Assembly (NCBI RefSeq): GCF_040610475.1 | Contig: NZ_JBEXMJ010000020.1 | Span: 1 to 64,000 of the forward strand | Direction of reading: 5' to 3' | Origin: Actinopolymorpha sp. NPDC004070 | GTDB lineage: Bacteria; Actinomycetota; Actinomycetes; Propionibacteriales; Actinopolymorphaceae | Length of the DNA: 64,000 nt | Shown: in pieces, positions 34,962-44,313 of the stretch | Position numbering within the stretch: the first letter of the stretch is position 1 | Layout of the letters: the number at the start of each line of letters is the position of its first letter | Position numbers and translations under genes: made by a program | The notes under the pieces: generated by a model | Database searches by the model: none | What the model saw: the letters and a program-made list of their open reading frames with translations, nothing else | What the model was told of the DNA's origin: nothing

Positions 34962-35732
34962 TCATGCGGTCCGGCGGATGGCCGCGAGATCTGAGCTGTG
35001 CCAGGTCGGCGGGCCGTAAGCCATCGAGCAGACGGCGTCCAGGCTCTGACGGGGGCAGACCTGCCGCGCGGTCCGGGCTCCGTCCGTCAGACCCCGTACG
35101 CCGCAGTGAGTGGCGTGATCCAGTGCCCGCGCCAGTTCGTCGGGCTCCGGGTAGAAGGGTGACAGGCTCTGCCAGCGGGCCGCGGAGGATGCCGCCCACT
35201 CCAGTCCGGTCGTCAGGCCGGCCAACGTCTCCTCCACCCCGGGGATCTGCTGCAGCCCGAGCGAATACAGCAGGGCCAACACGTTGGTGGCTGCCGTCAG
35301 GTCGACGAGGTCGATGTCATGACCGGCTCCCCGACGATGCCAGGTAGTGAACATGCCTTGTCGCAGCCAGGGCGGGCCGGGAGCGAGCACGCGGCGGAGC
35401 CGGTGTGCGCCCACCGTGTGACAGGCCACGCTTCGAGCCTCGGTGCGTGAGACCCGCCCGGCCCGCTCCAGTTCCAGCAGCATGACCGCGGTGTCGTCGC
35501 TGTCCGCGGGGAGTTCCGGCGCCCACGCCGGGGTGGCGCCGTACGGCCAGAACCCGTACGAGCCGTTGGGACGACGACAGGTCTCGAGCAGATCGAGCCA
35601 GGCTTCGGGCACCGTCTTCCCCGCACGGCGTACTTCACGTACGGCCAGGGCAGTGACGAACCCGTTGGAGTCATGGACCGAACGACCGTCGGCCCACCGC
35701 ACCACACTGCCCACGCCCCCCGGTGCGGTCAT
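34962..35732 (-). CDS. Small terpene cyclase/prenyltransferase-fold protein with DxDDTA motif
   Basis: A 256-residue all-helical protein of the squalene-cyclase/prenyltransferase alpha-barrel fold, with a QW-like block RRPNGSYGFWPYG at 54-66 and aromatic repeats. At residues 77-82 it has DSDDTA, the DxDDTA motif that is the proton donor of class II terpene cyclases. Class II diterpene cyclases are about twice as long, so this is either a half-size cyclase or a non-catalytic relative in which the motif is structural. ATG at 35732 overlaps the upstream stop as ATGA, so it is translationally coupled to the 324-residue protein. A longer frame reading to 36230 is antisense-like noise over that gene. 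Confidence 0.7.
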   Translation of the reverse strand: MTAPGGVGSVVRWADGRSVHDSNGFVTALAVREVRRAGKTVPEAWLDLLETCRRPNGSYGFWPYGATPAWAPELPADSDDTAVMLLELERAGRVSRTEARSVACHTVGAHRLRRVLAPGPPWLRQGMFTTWHRRGAGHDIDLVDLTAATNVLALLYSLGLQQIPGVEETLAGLTTGLEWAASSAARWQSLSPFYPEPDELARALDHATHCGVRGLTDGARTARQVCPRQSLDAVCSMAYGPPTWHSSDLAAIRRTA

Positions 35733-36703
35733 GTCGGTCGCAGACCTGCCTGCAGCCAGGTGCCGCCGGCGCGGTCGACCCCGACGCCGACCATGCCGTG
35801 ACGCCAGCGGCCGTCGTCTGGTCCCGACGAGAGGGCCTGGTACAACCCGGTGGAATCCGATCGACAGACGACGAGAGCGGTCGTCCGCAGCACCGCCGCC
35901 CGGACGTCCTCGTCGTCGGCCCATACCGACTTCGCGATGGTGAACCAGGTGAACGCCATCGGTGTTCCCCACGGCGCCAGCACCAGGCTGAGCCCGGAAG
36001 GTCGTGGGAGCACGACACGACGGCCCACCTGATCCCGTGTGATCAGGTTGCCGACCAGACTTACCAGCCGGTCCTCGTGGCCGACCAGGCTTGCCGCCGC
36101 GGCCAGCTCTGACCAGCTCAGCTCCGGAACACGGGCGTAGAGCTCGACCGAGCCGTCGTCGTTGACCCCCGCCATCCGCCAGGTCAGCCCGAGCACCCTG
36201 GACGCCAGCTGCAAGCCGGCGTCGGCCCATGGCTCCGGCGCGCCCTCGTACGACGGTTCCGACGGCAACTCAAGGTAGACCTTGGCCCGCCGCGAACCGT
36301 CGAGCTGACGTAACCCCAACCAGGCTCCCCAACGCAGGCGCCGCCCATCCTGCACCTTGCTCCATCGACGCAGATCCGGCCGCGACCCGGCCGTGGCTGC
36401 TGCCGCCTGCTGCGCCAACCTCAGCCGATCCGCTTCGGGGACCTCAGGTCCGGCCACCTCACAGGTCCACCGCAGCGCGACGTCCCGCGACGCCCAGGCC
36501 ATTTCGACCGGGTAGCCGGTGGCCGTGAGCACGCCGAAGCGCCACGCGACCTCCGGCCAGTTCGAGTCGACGACCGGCCGGAGTGCCTCTGTCAGCGCCT
36601 CTTCGGCAGCGTCGGCACCGGCTGCGGCTGCCCGGGTGACTCGGATCCGGTCGAAGGCTCGACCGAGCGCAGGCGACCACTGCCGGGCGGTTGCGGCGTT
36701 CAC
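35729..36703 (-). CDS. Conserved protein of unknown function, possibly ABBA-prenyltransferase-like
   Basis: A 324-residue soluble protein I cannot assign. Visible features are an N-terminal helical part, strands with alternating hydrophobic residues (GVLTATGYPVEMAWASRDVA, RRAKVYLELP, GVNDDGSVELYARVP, PSGLSLVLAPWG) and a final strand VGVGVDRAGGTWLQAGLRP. The order of antiparallel beta strands with a K-V-Y-L strand and a closing G-V-G-V strand recalls aromatic prenyltransferases of the ABBA fold. That is a guess by pattern. GTG at 36703 overlaps the upstream TGA, and its stop overlaps the next ATG, so three genes are coupled in a row. Confidence 0.65.
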   Translation of the reverse strand: MNAATARQWSPALGRAFDRIRVTRAAAAGADAAEEALTEALRPVVDSNWPEVAWRFGVLTATGYPVEMAWASRDVALRWTCEVAGPEVPEADRLRLAQQAAAATAGSRPDLRRWSKVQDGRRLRWGAWLGLRQLDGSRRAKVYLELPSEPSYEGAPEPWADAGLQLASRVLGLTWRMAGVNDDGSVELYARVPELSWSELAAAASLVGHEDRLVSLVGNLITRDQVGRRVVLPRPSGLSLVLAPWGTPMAFTWFTIAKSVWADDEDVRAAVLRTTALVVCRSDSTGLYQALSSGPDDGRWRHGMVGVGVDRAGGTWLQAGLRPT

Positions 36704-39700
36704 CGGATCGGGATCACCTCCTCCGTTGTCTTCACGAAGGCACGCTGGTCGAAACCGCCAGGCCCGGTGAAGGTGAAGCGCACGCTGTACTCACGCTGGG
36801 TGGCGTCGCGCAGCGGGATACGCAGGCGCAGCGGCTCGGTGGCGTTGCCCGGCAGCTCACGGCGTAGGACCCGGTCGTACGCGTGCGGCTCGTCGTGGTA
36901 CTCGATGTCGACGAACACGCGGTCCACTCCGGCGGACGGGAACGAGGGTACGAGGACGAGTTCGAGGGCATCGGGGAAGAGGTCGTGCACCCGGACCAGG
37001 GAGAGGTCGACCGGTACCGGCTCCGTCCGGTCGACGGTGCCGTCGGTGAGCGTCTGCACGAAACTGACCGACACTCCTCGCTCCGCCGGCGCGGGCAGAG
37101 CTCCACGCAGCCGCCAGACCTGACTGGCGGTGTCCTTCCGCAGTGTCACCAGGTGCCGCAGGTCCCGTTCCCCGTAACCCTTCGCGGTGAGCTGTACGTC
37201 GATGGAGGCCACCACCTCCCAGTCGATGTTGCCGGGCTCGATGGTGATGGTCCGTAGGTCCAGATGCTCGTACGGGTTGATCACCACGTCCCGGTCCGTG
37301 GAGTTGGGCAGCGGGATCGAGTACCTCAGGGCGTCGCCGTCCCAACCGGAGGTCCCGTCGAACGTGAGGTCCAGGCGGGCGTTGTAGCTGAGGGTCAGCT
37401 TGTCGTCGAGGAACGTCGTGAACGTCTGCGGAGCGGTCTGCTGTGGCGTGAACACCAGGTCGCCGTGACGCATGTGGTCCGCCGGACCGTAATCGATGGA
37501 CAGCTGCGCCTCGGTCAGCCCGAGGTCGCTGATGTCTCCCGGCATCCGGGCGGTGACGTCCAACTGCCGGAAGAACCTGTGGTCGAGGTCGATCAGCGTG
37601 ACGACCTTCTCCGCATCGTTCAGGTCCTTGGCCAGCAGTCCGAGGAATCCCTGCGGTGCAAGGGTTTCCCGGACCGCGTCGCTGCGCTGGTAGCGAAGGG
37701 TCAGGTCCCGGCGTTCCTCCTGCCTGACGTAGCGGAGCTTGAACGCCGCCAACGTCGGCAACTGCGCCTGGCCGGGGTTCGGAGCCGGAGTTGGAGTCGG
37801 GGTGGGTGTGGGAGTCGGCGTGGGAGTCGGCGTCGGCGTTGGATTGGGAGTCGGCGTGGGAGTTGGAGTCGGCGACGGCGTGGGAGTTGGAGTCGGGTTC
37901 GGTGTCGGGGTCGGCGTCGGAGTCGGCGTCGGCGTCGGGTTCGGAGCGGCTGCTCGGCTCAGCGTCCCGCTCCAGGAAGGTCCGGCCGCCGGGTTGTGCT
38001 GCCTGATCTGCGCGACGCGGTTGTCCGGGTCGCCCCCGAACTCACTGTGGCTGCCCGGACGTGCGGCGGCAACGGTGTCGCCGAGCGCGTCCTGGACCAC
38101 CGGGTCCCCGCCGGCTCGCCGTACCAGGGCAACGGCCACGTCCAGCCGGCGCCGGGACAGTCGCAGGTTGTACGCCGCTCGTACCGGATCCGCCTCCGGG
38201 TGGGTGTGCTCGTGGCTCGCGTAGCCGCGGACCTCGACCTGTCTGGGTGCGGGCAGTTGGGCAATCCACCGGCTCAGTCGGTCCGCGCCCTGCTCGGGAC
38301 CAGTCCAGGCGCCATCCCCCTGGATCTGTTGAATCCCGGTCGCCGACCTGAATCGCGGGTCGGTCGTGGTGTTCTCGACATAGGAGCGGAACTCGGTGTT
38401 CGGCGGCTGGGTGGACCAGCCGCTCTCCGCGGGCTTGTCCATGTCGAAGTACAGGCAGAAGGTCTCCCCCGCGCCGGGCGAATCCCAGTTCACGTCGATG
38501 TGGACCGACTCACCGGGGTTCAGCACCCGCGTCACCGTGCCGTCGGCGCCCAGAGTCACCTCCTGCCCGGCCAGGCGGACGTGCGCGCCGGCGCCGGTGA
38601 TCCGCACGCTCTCGGTCGTGCCGGTGGTGGACGGCGTGTGCGTCACCGACAGGCCGGTCGGGAGCGGATTGGGTGAGCTGGACTCCTGCTGGAGTACCGC
38701 CGCCGGAGGCGCCGCAGGTGGCACCGGCACCGTTACACCGCCGACGGGCGGTGTCGGCGCCGGCGAGGGACTGGGAGTCGGCGCCGGCGTGGGACTGGGA
38801 GTCGGCGCCGGCGTGGGATTAGGAGTCGGATTCGGGGTCGGTGTCGGGGTCGGAGTCGGTGTCGGAGTCGGCGTGGGCGTGGGGCGGGGGGCCGGCGTCG
38901 GCGTTGGGTTGGGAGTCGGCGTCGGCGTGGGATTGGGAGTCGGCGTCGGCGTCGGAGTCGGCGTGGGGGTGGGCGTGGCCGGCTTGCCGGGAGCCAGCGT
39001 GGGCGTGAACCACTCGGCGAGCAGGTGGTCGGTGAAGAGCTGGAGAGCCCACTTCTCCTGGTCCTTCAGGTCCGCGTCGTCGGTGAACTTGTTCACTGTG
39101 ATGGTGATCGCGCCCTGGGCCTTCAGCCACTCCAACGCGGCCTCAAGACCCACCTTGAAGTACATGTACTGCCCCTCGAGGCTCGCGCTCAGTCCCGAGT
39201 ACACCTGCTCGAGGTGTGCGGTGATCGTCACGTCGAGGCTGGGACGCAGCGCGAGGTACTGCAGCGAGTAGACGACGCCGACCGGGGTCAGCCCCTGCTT
39301 GATGGCCTGCTCCATGATGATCGCGCCCTCCTGGCTGAGTACCAGGTTGAACGCCGCGCGGTTGGCCGCGTCCATCGTCGGGACGGTTGCTCCGAGGATC
39401 TGCTCGGTCGCACGGAACGTACCCTCCGGTGCGGGCGTCGCGTCGGTGCCGCCGGACCCCTGCAGGTCGAGCGCGATGCACTGGACCGTGCCGTTCTCGA
39501 ACGGGGGTGGCGAGATGGTCACCGGGAGCACGACCCCGGGTTCCGTGCTCACTCGCGACTCGATCTTGCTGAGCGTCGCCCTGGGCAACTCGAGCGTGCT
39601 CTCGAACATCATGTACCCGCCGCCCTTCGAGACCCCGCCGGCCTGCGCGGGCCGGTAGGTCAGCAGTGACAAAGCGGGGGCGCCGTCGGTGCGGTGGGCC

Positions 39701-39801
39701 AGCGCCACCCGGCCGGGCAGATACCAGAACCGGCTCGGGTCGGCGTGGTCGCGATAGACGGTGATTCCGTCCACCACCATGGGCTTTTCCAGGCTGAGCA
39801 T
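36700..39801 (-). CDS. 1033-residue cluster protein with inserted OmpA-like module and two Pro-Thr linkers
   Basis: A large protein without signal peptide. Residues 1-270 are a beta-rich domain shared with the 754- and 729-residue neighbours (ITVYRDHADPSRFWYLPGRV, VVYSLQYLALRPSLDVTI). A Pro-Thr linker spans about 273-350. A beta segment (360-480) is followed by an OmpA/MotB-like peptidoglycan-binding module at about 485-600 (VEVRGYASHEHTH, AAYNLRLSRRRLDVAVALV). A second Pro-Thr linker covers about 617-677, and a C-terminal domain of 350 residues again matches the 754-residue protein. ATG at 39801 has GGAGAG 5 nt upstream; the longer frame to 40356 overlaps the previous gene. It could tether the complex to the cell wall. 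Confidence 0.8.
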   Translation of the reverse strand: MLSLEKPMVVDGITVYRDHADPSRFWYLPGRVALAHRTDGAPALSLLTYRPAQAGGVSKGGGYMMFESTLELPRATLSKIESRVSTEPGVVLPVTISPPPFENGTVQCIALDLQGSGGTDATPAPEGTFRATEQILGATVPTMDAANRAAFNLVLSQEGAIIMEQAIKQGLTPVGVVYSLQYLALRPSLDVTITAHLEQVYSGLSASLEGQYMYFKVGLEAALEWLKAQGAITITVNKFTDDADLKDQEKWALQLFTDHLLAEWFTPTLAPGKPATPTPTPTPTPTPTPNPTPTPTPNPTPTPAPRPTPTPTPTPTPTPTPTPNPTPNPTPAPTPSPTPAPTPSPSPAPTPPVGGVTVPVPPAAPPAAVLQQESSSPNPLPTGLSVTHTPSTTGTTESVRITGAGAHVRLAGQEVTLGADGTVTRVLNPGESVHIDVNWDSPGAGETFCLYFDMDKPAESGWSTQPPNTEFRSYVENTTTDPRFRSATGIQQIQGDGAWTGPEQGADRLSRWIAQLPAPRQVEVRGYASHEHTHPEADPVRAAYNLRLSRRRLDVAVALVRRAGGDPVVQDALGDTVAAARPGSHSEFGGDPDNRVAQIRQHNPAAGPSWSGTLSRAAAPNPTPTPTPTPTPTPNPTPTPTPSPTPTPTPTPNPTPTPTPTPTPTPTPTPTPAPNPGQAQLPTLAAFKLRYVRQEERRDLTLRYQRSDAVRETLAPQGFLGLLAKDLNDAEKVVTLIDLDHRFFRQLDVTARMPGDISDLGLTEAQLSIDYGPADHMRHGDLVFTPQQTAPQTFTTFLDDKLTLSYNARLDLTFDGTSGWDGDALRYSIPLPNSTDRDVVINPYEHLDLRTITIEPGNIDWEVVASIDVQLTAKGYGERDLRHLVTLRKDTASQVWRLRGALPAPAERGVSVSFVQTLTDGTVDRTEPVPVDLSLVRVHDLFPDALELVLVPSFPSAGVDRVFVDIEYHDEPHAYDRVLRRELPGNATEPLRLRIPLRDATQREYSVRFTFTGPGGFDQRAFVKTTEEVIPIR
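37772..37950 (-). repeat. Pro-Thr linker repeat (second linker)
   Basis: About 60 codons of alternating Pro and Thr with occasional Asn, Ser and Ala. The DNA is a degenerate GT(C/G)GG(A/C/T) hexamer array. It joins the OmpA-like module to the C-terminal domain. Confidence 0.9.
38755..38985 (-). repeat. Pro-Thr linker repeat (first linker)
   Basis: About 77 codons of Pro-Thr, with Pro-Asn, Pro-Ser and Pro-Ala variants, between the N-terminal domain and the inserted OmpA-like region. Long hexamer arrays like this can recombine and change length in frame. Confidence 0.9.
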
Positions 39802-39824
39802 CTTCGCTCTCCGATCGGGGCGGA

Positions 39825-42089
39825 CTACGGGAGCCGGGGAACCAGTACCGGTTCGGCCGACGCCACCCAGTTCGTGACGTGCCGCAGGCCGTTCCTGAAC
39901 AGGACGATCGAGCGCCACTCGTAGCGGTTGCGGGCGACGTCGACGTAGTCGAACTCGAACCGGGCTCGGGCGTCCGGTCCGTCGAGCTCTAGCTGGGCCG
40001 CGTAGTTGAGGTTCTCGAGGAAGTCCTCGAACCGCAGCTCGAGGGAGATCAGTTCGACACCTCGGGTCTTCCAATCCGGCGGTGGCATCACCTGGACCAC
40101 CCGGTGCCCGTGGCTCTTCGGGTCGACGATGATCCGCGGCTCGTACGTCACCGAGGGCGGCAGCTGCTTCACCCGCCCGTCGACGTAGCTGAAGGTCACG
40201 GTGTACTCGATCGCCGTCTGCGTCGGGTCCCGCAGGTCGACGACGAACGTCGGCGTGGCGGTCCCCTGACTCAGGTGCAGGGTGTCCTCGACGAGAACGT
40301 CGTTGGCCTTGTCCTCGTAGCGCACGTCCACGAACACGTCGCGTATCTCGGTCCATGACACGTTCGCCATGACGCTGAAAGTGCGGGCCCGGAACGGGTT
40401 GCGTACCGAGATCTGTTCCTCGTCACTGATCGACCAACCACTGTCGACGTCGTTGCCGTCGACGGCGCGCATCACGGTGCGCACCTCGTACGAGGTCTTC
40501 TCCCGGTCGACGACGAACATCGGCCACACCGCGGAGGGCGACTTCTCGGTCAGCCGGAACAGCTCCCGCTCGTCGACCTTGTGCTCCTCGTCGCGGTGAC
40601 GCACGTACACCTCGACCGAGTCGAAGCGGGTCCACGGGATCCGCTCCGCCAGCAGGCTCACCGACCTGATCGTGAAGAGCTCGGTCTCGGGCAGCAACGA
40701 CACGATGTCAGCCGTGGCCTTCTCGTGCCCGCTGCTCAGTTCGGCGGGCCGCTCGGAGGTGTCGGTGTTCTTGAAGCGCACGTCGTAGGAGACGTCAACC
40801 TCCTGTTGCATGACACCGTTCCGGACGTCGCTCAGCCACTCGAAGGTCGTAGTCCAGGTGTCGGGTGTCAGGAGCGCGTTGTGGGCGATGCCGCCGTACT
40901 CGGCACGCACGTCGATGCTGTCGATGAACGGCGCGCCCAGGTTGGGCCGGTAGAGCGCCTGGAGCTTCCGCCTGGTGAAGAAGTCGCTGGCCTGCGCTTC
41001 ACGAACGAGCCGGCCGAGCAGTTCCGGCGAGGCGGCGATGGCCGCGAACAGCGACGCGAGGTGCCCCTGTGGATAGATCGACCGGCGCACCGTGGTCCGC
41101 TCGGAGAAGTTTACGTCAAGGTTCTTGCGGTCGATCCGGGTGTAGTCGGTCTTCTTGTAGCTGAAGGTGACCGGCTGGTTCTGCATGGCCGGACCACCCG
41201 CCGCCCAGGCGGCCTGCTGGGTGGCGAAGTCGCCGATCGCCTTCAGTGCCTGCTCCCAGTCCGACGGCTTCTCCGGGGTCCATGGCGGCAGGCTGGGCTC
41301 GAAGAACGCGCTGGTAATCATCGCTTTCACCTGAGCCAGGGCGGCGTCACGGCGGTCGATCACGCCCTCGGTGTCCTCCGCCACGAACGTGTCCGCGCGC
41401 AGGTCGATCGCCTTGGACTCGTCGAGTTCGTCGACCGCCTTGGAGATGTCCGCCGAGAAGATGAACACCTTGGTACCGAAGGTCTCGTCGAGATGCTTCT
41501 GCACGCGGTCCCAGTCGATCGACAGCGTCACCTTGTAGGCCGGTCGCAGCGCGAGGTAGTCCAGTGAGTAGATGACGGCGACCGGCAGGATGGCGGCGTC
41601 CAGCGTCGCTCGCACCATCGCGTACCCCTGCTCGTCGAGCTGGACCGAGAACGACGCCTGGTTCTCGTTGTAGAGCGAGGGTTTGGCGTTGTGCACCGCC
41701 TTGACCACGAACGGCTGTTCGGGGACCGGCTGCCCGTCGTCGGGCGACGGCGGCGCAGCCGAGCTGTCCGCACCCATGATGATCAGGTGCACGGTGCCGT
41801 CCTCCAGTGGCACCGAGGCCAGGCGGGGATCGCCGTCGAGGTCGAACTGGGACCGGATCTTCTGCTGCAACGCTGAGATCCGCGCCTGGTCGAGCCCGAT
41901 GTTGCAGTCGAACGAGAGCAGTCCGCCCTGCTGGGTTCCACGGAACCCGACGAGCTGGAACGCCGGGGTGCCGTCGACGACGGTCAGGTGCGGTTGGGTG
42001 GGCAGGTAGTACCACTGCAACGGGTCGGAGTGGTCGGGGAACACCGAGATGCCGTCCAGTACGGCGCAGCGGGAGTCCAGCAACAACAT
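39825..42089 (-). CDS. 754-residue cluster protein, paralogue of the 1033-residue protein
   Basis: A soluble beta-rich protein without signal peptide. The N-terminus (VLDGISVFPDHSDPLQWYYL) and residues near 155-200 (AVIYSLDYLALRPAYKVTLS) align with the 1033-residue protein. Its second half, from VTFSYKKTDYTRIDRKNLDV and YPQGHLASLF onward, aligns with the C-terminal domain of that protein. In place of the inserted linkers and OmpA-like module there are only about 40 residues. The C-terminal third consists of repeated strand pairs of the type 'V-x-V-x-Y-E/R-D'. Function unknown. It starts 9 bp after the stop of the 729-residue gene and ends 23 bp before the next start. Confidence 0.8.
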   Translation of the reverse strand: MLLLDSRCAVLDGISVFPDHSDPLQWYYLPTQPHLTVVDGTPAFQLVGFRGTQQGGLLSFDCNIGLDQARISALQQKIRSQFDLDGDPRLASVPLEDGTVHLIIMGADSSAAPPSPDDGQPVPEQPFVVKAVHNAKPSLYNENQASFSVQLDEQGYAMVRATLDAAILPVAVIYSLDYLALRPAYKVTLSIDWDRVQKHLDETFGTKVFIFSADISKAVDELDESKAIDLRADTFVAEDTEGVIDRRDAALAQVKAMITSAFFEPSLPPWTPEKPSDWEQALKAIGDFATQQAAWAAGGPAMQNQPVTFSYKKTDYTRIDRKNLDVNFSERTTVRRSIYPQGHLASLFAAIAASPELLGRLVREAQASDFFTRRKLQALYRPNLGAPFIDSIDVRAEYGGIAHNALLTPDTWTTTFEWLSDVRNGVMQQEVDVSYDVRFKNTDTSERPAELSSGHEKATADIVSLLPETELFTIRSVSLLAERIPWTRFDSVEVYVRHRDEEHKVDERELFRLTEKSPSAVWPMFVVDREKTSYEVRTVMRAVDGNDVDSGWSISDEEQISVRNPFRARTFSVMANVSWTEIRDVFVDVRYEDKANDVLVEDTLHLSQGTATPTFVVDLRDPTQTAIEYTVTFSYVDGRVKQLPPSVTYEPRIIVDPKSHGHRVVQVMPPPDWKTRGVELISLELRFEDFLENLNYAAQLELDGPDARARFEFDYVDVARNRYEWRSIVLFRNGLRHVTNWVASAEPVLVPRLP

Positions 42090-42098
42090 GGCAACCCC

Positions 42099-44288
42099 TC
42101 AGGCCGGGATCTCGAGGAAGAGCGACTCGTCCGTGACGTCATCCTTCTTGTCGATCTTCCGGGTGCCGTCGAGCAGGAAGTACGTCGCGGTGTACGAGTA
42201 GGAGGCCGGCGCGCCCTGCGCCAGGAACACCGTCCATGCCTTGGCTGCGGTGTCGCTGGACCGGAAGAGGAAGTCGTCGGTCTTGGGCGGCGTACTCCCG
42301 TCGTAGCGGAGCGAGACGTTGACCAGCTTGAGCTTGGTCCAGTCGAGGAGGTCGGGAACGAGCTGCACGTCCAGCTTGTCCGCGAACTTCCGGCCGACCT
42401 CGAACCGCGTGCCCTTGGCGTCGGCAACGTCGACGTCCTCGCTGGTGCCGTCCCGGTGCCCGATCGTCGCCTGGTAGGAGAGCTTGCCCTTGGCCTCGTC
42501 GATGGTGGGGAACGTCCAGGTGTCGAAGGTCTTCCCCTCGCCGCTCAACGTGACGCCGAACGTCTGCTGGTAGCCGTTGTCCGGCTCCGCGTACGTCGCC
42601 TGCAGCGAGATGTCGCCGATGTCGTTCTGCAGGTCTCCGACAGCCACGAAGGTGATGGTCTTCAGTGCCCGGAAGGGGTCGTCGACGGAGATGATGTCGG
42701 CGTCGGTGGTGAGTTCGGGTCCGGCGATCTCGCGGCCGTCACCCTTCATCGTGTAGGTGGTCTGGTAGGTGACATCGCCCGTGCGCGGCTTGCCGATCAC
42801 CTCCAGCAGCTTGTGCGCGGCCTCGTTCGCGGTCAGGTTGAAGAACCGCTCGACCGGCCGGTCACCGCCCTCGTATCGCACCCGCACCCGGGCCCGGCTG
42901 ACCTGGTCGAAGTTGACGTCGCCGTTGACGATGTCGAGCTTGAGCACCGGCAGGTTGGCGAGCTTGACGTTGAGATCGGTGCCGTCGTCCTCCACCTCCG
43001 CGGACGTCCACGCCGGAGTGTCGCCCTCGAAATGCACGGTGTAGGACCAGAAGAACGTCCGGATCTTGTCGGCGACGATGAATTCCGCTTTCTGGGGCTT
43101 ACCTGCGTCGTCCTTGGTGAAGGTGGCCTCGACCGTCTTGGCGTTCTCGCCGTGCGGGTAGCGCACCTTCACCTCGACGAGTGTGATGCCGTACCCCGGG
43201 AAGTCGGCGTCCACCCGAATGCTGAGTCGCAGCGTACGCAGGAACTCGTCGACGCTGACCTTGGAGTAGTAGTCCTCCCACTTCAGCGGCTGACCGTCGG
43301 GGCCCTTGAGGCTGGTCACCGTGGGCAGGCTGCCGTTCGGGCTGATCCTCCGGACGATCGCTTTGGCCTCGGTCCACTCGACCCGCACGTCACTGATCTG
43401 GGTGTTGGTCACCTCGCGGTGGACGTCCTCGATGTCCTGTCCCTCGGTCCACTCCTTGACGCTGGGGTCGACGGCCTGGATCGCCTGCAGCAGGTTGCGC
43501 TGGACACCGGCCTCGAGCTGCTTCGTGATCAGCTCGTGCACCCAGCTGTCGAACTGGGCACGCTGGTCCTGGGGAAGGTTGGGGTCCTCGACCAGATCGA
43601 AGTGGGTCTCGGTGACCTCGTTCTGGTACCGCGAGGAGCGAGTGATCTCGGTGTAGCTGTCCTCGCTCCAGAAGTTGTCCTCGGTGTCGACGTCCTGCCA
43701 GAAGGAGTAGAACGCCGACGAGTGCCACGTGCCCCAGGCATGCGCCTGGGGAAGCCGGCAGTAGTGGTCGAGGTCGTAGACCACCTGGATGGCCGAGGAC
43801 GTGCCCTTGCTCAGCGTCTCCTTGAAGATGGCCGTCCCGAGCACGGTGAGCTCCAGGAAGAAGCAGGCCGTGTTGTCACCGGTGAGCGAGGGCGTGGTCG
43901 CTCCGCTGATCCGTTCGACGATCTTGCCGTCCTGCTGCAGCACCAGCCGGACCGCGCCACTGAGCCAGGGCACGGTCTGCAGCTCCACCTTCGGTCCGTT
44001 GCCGCCGAACCGAGCGTTCACCTCCTCCTGCAGCTTCTGCCGGATCTTGTCCTCCGTCTCGGGCAGCAGGCCGAGGTCGGTGTCGAAGGCGACGAAGCCG
44101 CCGAACTGGCTGTCGCCATCGACCCGGATCGCGTCGTACTCGACGAACCGCAGAGCCAGTCCGCCGTTCTCGAGGCGCGCGATCCGGGGGAACCGGGGCA
44201 GGACGTAGAAGACGTTCGGGCGGGCCGGGTCGTCGTCCCCGTGGACCTGATGGCTTTCTATCGTCCTGACGTTGTCCAGCTTGAGCAT
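42099..44288 (-). CDS. 729-residue cluster protein, diverged paralogue
   Basis: A soluble protein of unknown function. The N-terminal domain carries the family block (NVFYVLPRFPRIARLENGGL, QFGGFVAFDTDLGLLPETED) and VVYDLDHYCRLPQAHAW where the sisters have VYSLxYLALRP. The C-terminal half is an array of beta-hairpins with 'D-I/V-x-L-x-x-x-Y' strands (DIGDISLQATYAEP, LKLVNVSLRYDG), probably three or four similar beta-sandwich repeats. The start is ATG at 44288 behind AGGAGAGG; an in-frame opening at 44357 overlaps the upstream gene. There is no Cys-rich, membrane or signal segment. Confidence 0.8.
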   Translation of the reverse strand: MLKLDNVRTIESHQVHGDDDPARPNVFYVLPRFPRIARLENGGLALRFVEYDAIRVDGDSQFGGFVAFDTDLGLLPETEDKIRQKLQEEVNARFGGNGPKVELQTVPWLSGAVRLVLQQDGKIVERISGATTPSLTGDNTACFFLELTVLGTAIFKETLSKGTSSAIQVVYDLDHYCRLPQAHAWGTWHSSAFYSFWQDVDTEDNFWSEDSYTEITRSSRYQNEVTETHFDLVEDPNLPQDQRAQFDSWVHELITKQLEAGVQRNLLQAIQAVDPSVKEWTEGQDIEDVHREVTNTQISDVRVEWTEAKAIVRRISPNGSLPTVTSLKGPDGQPLKWEDYYSKVSVDEFLRTLRLSIRVDADFPGYGITLVEVKVRYPHGENAKTVEATFTKDDAGKPQKAEFIVADKIRTFFWSYTVHFEGDTPAWTSAEVEDDGTDLNVKLANLPVLKLDIVNGDVNFDQVSRARVRVRYEGGDRPVERFFNLTANEAAHKLLEVIGKPRTGDVTYQTTYTMKGDGREIAGPELTTDADIISVDDPFRALKTITFVAVGDLQNDIGDISLQATYAEPDNGYQQTFGVTLSGEGKTFDTWTFPTIDEAKGKLSYQATIGHRDGTSEDVDVADAKGTRFEVGRKFADKLDVQLVPDLLDWTKLKLVNVSLRYDGSTPPKTDDFLFRSSDTAAKAWTVFLAQGAPASYSYTATYFLLDGTRKIDKKDDVTDESLFLEIPA

Positions 44289-44313
44289 GGAAGCTTCCTC
44301 TCCTGAAGATGGT

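Noticed and set aside
35733..36230. Upstream extension of the terpene-cyclase-like frame
   Set aside because: It overlaps the 324-residue gene in another frame and gives Arg/Gly-rich noise; ATG at 35732 overlaps the preceding stop.
37772..38985. Hexamer repeats as a possible CRISPR or non-coding satellite
   Set aside because: Repeats are degenerate, have no unique spacers and lie in frame within a gene as Pro-Thr codons.
39802..40356. Upstream extension of the 1033-residue protein frame
   Set aside because: It overlaps the end of the 754-residue gene out of frame; ATG at 39801 has a good ribosome site and the paralogue N-terminus begins there.
41988..44306. Plus-strand open frame of 772 codons opposite the 729-residue gene
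   Set aside because: It is the antisense shadow of a GC-rich gene; its translation is Val/Gly/Arg/Asp-rich with no domain, whereas the minus-strand frame has a ribosome site and paralogues.
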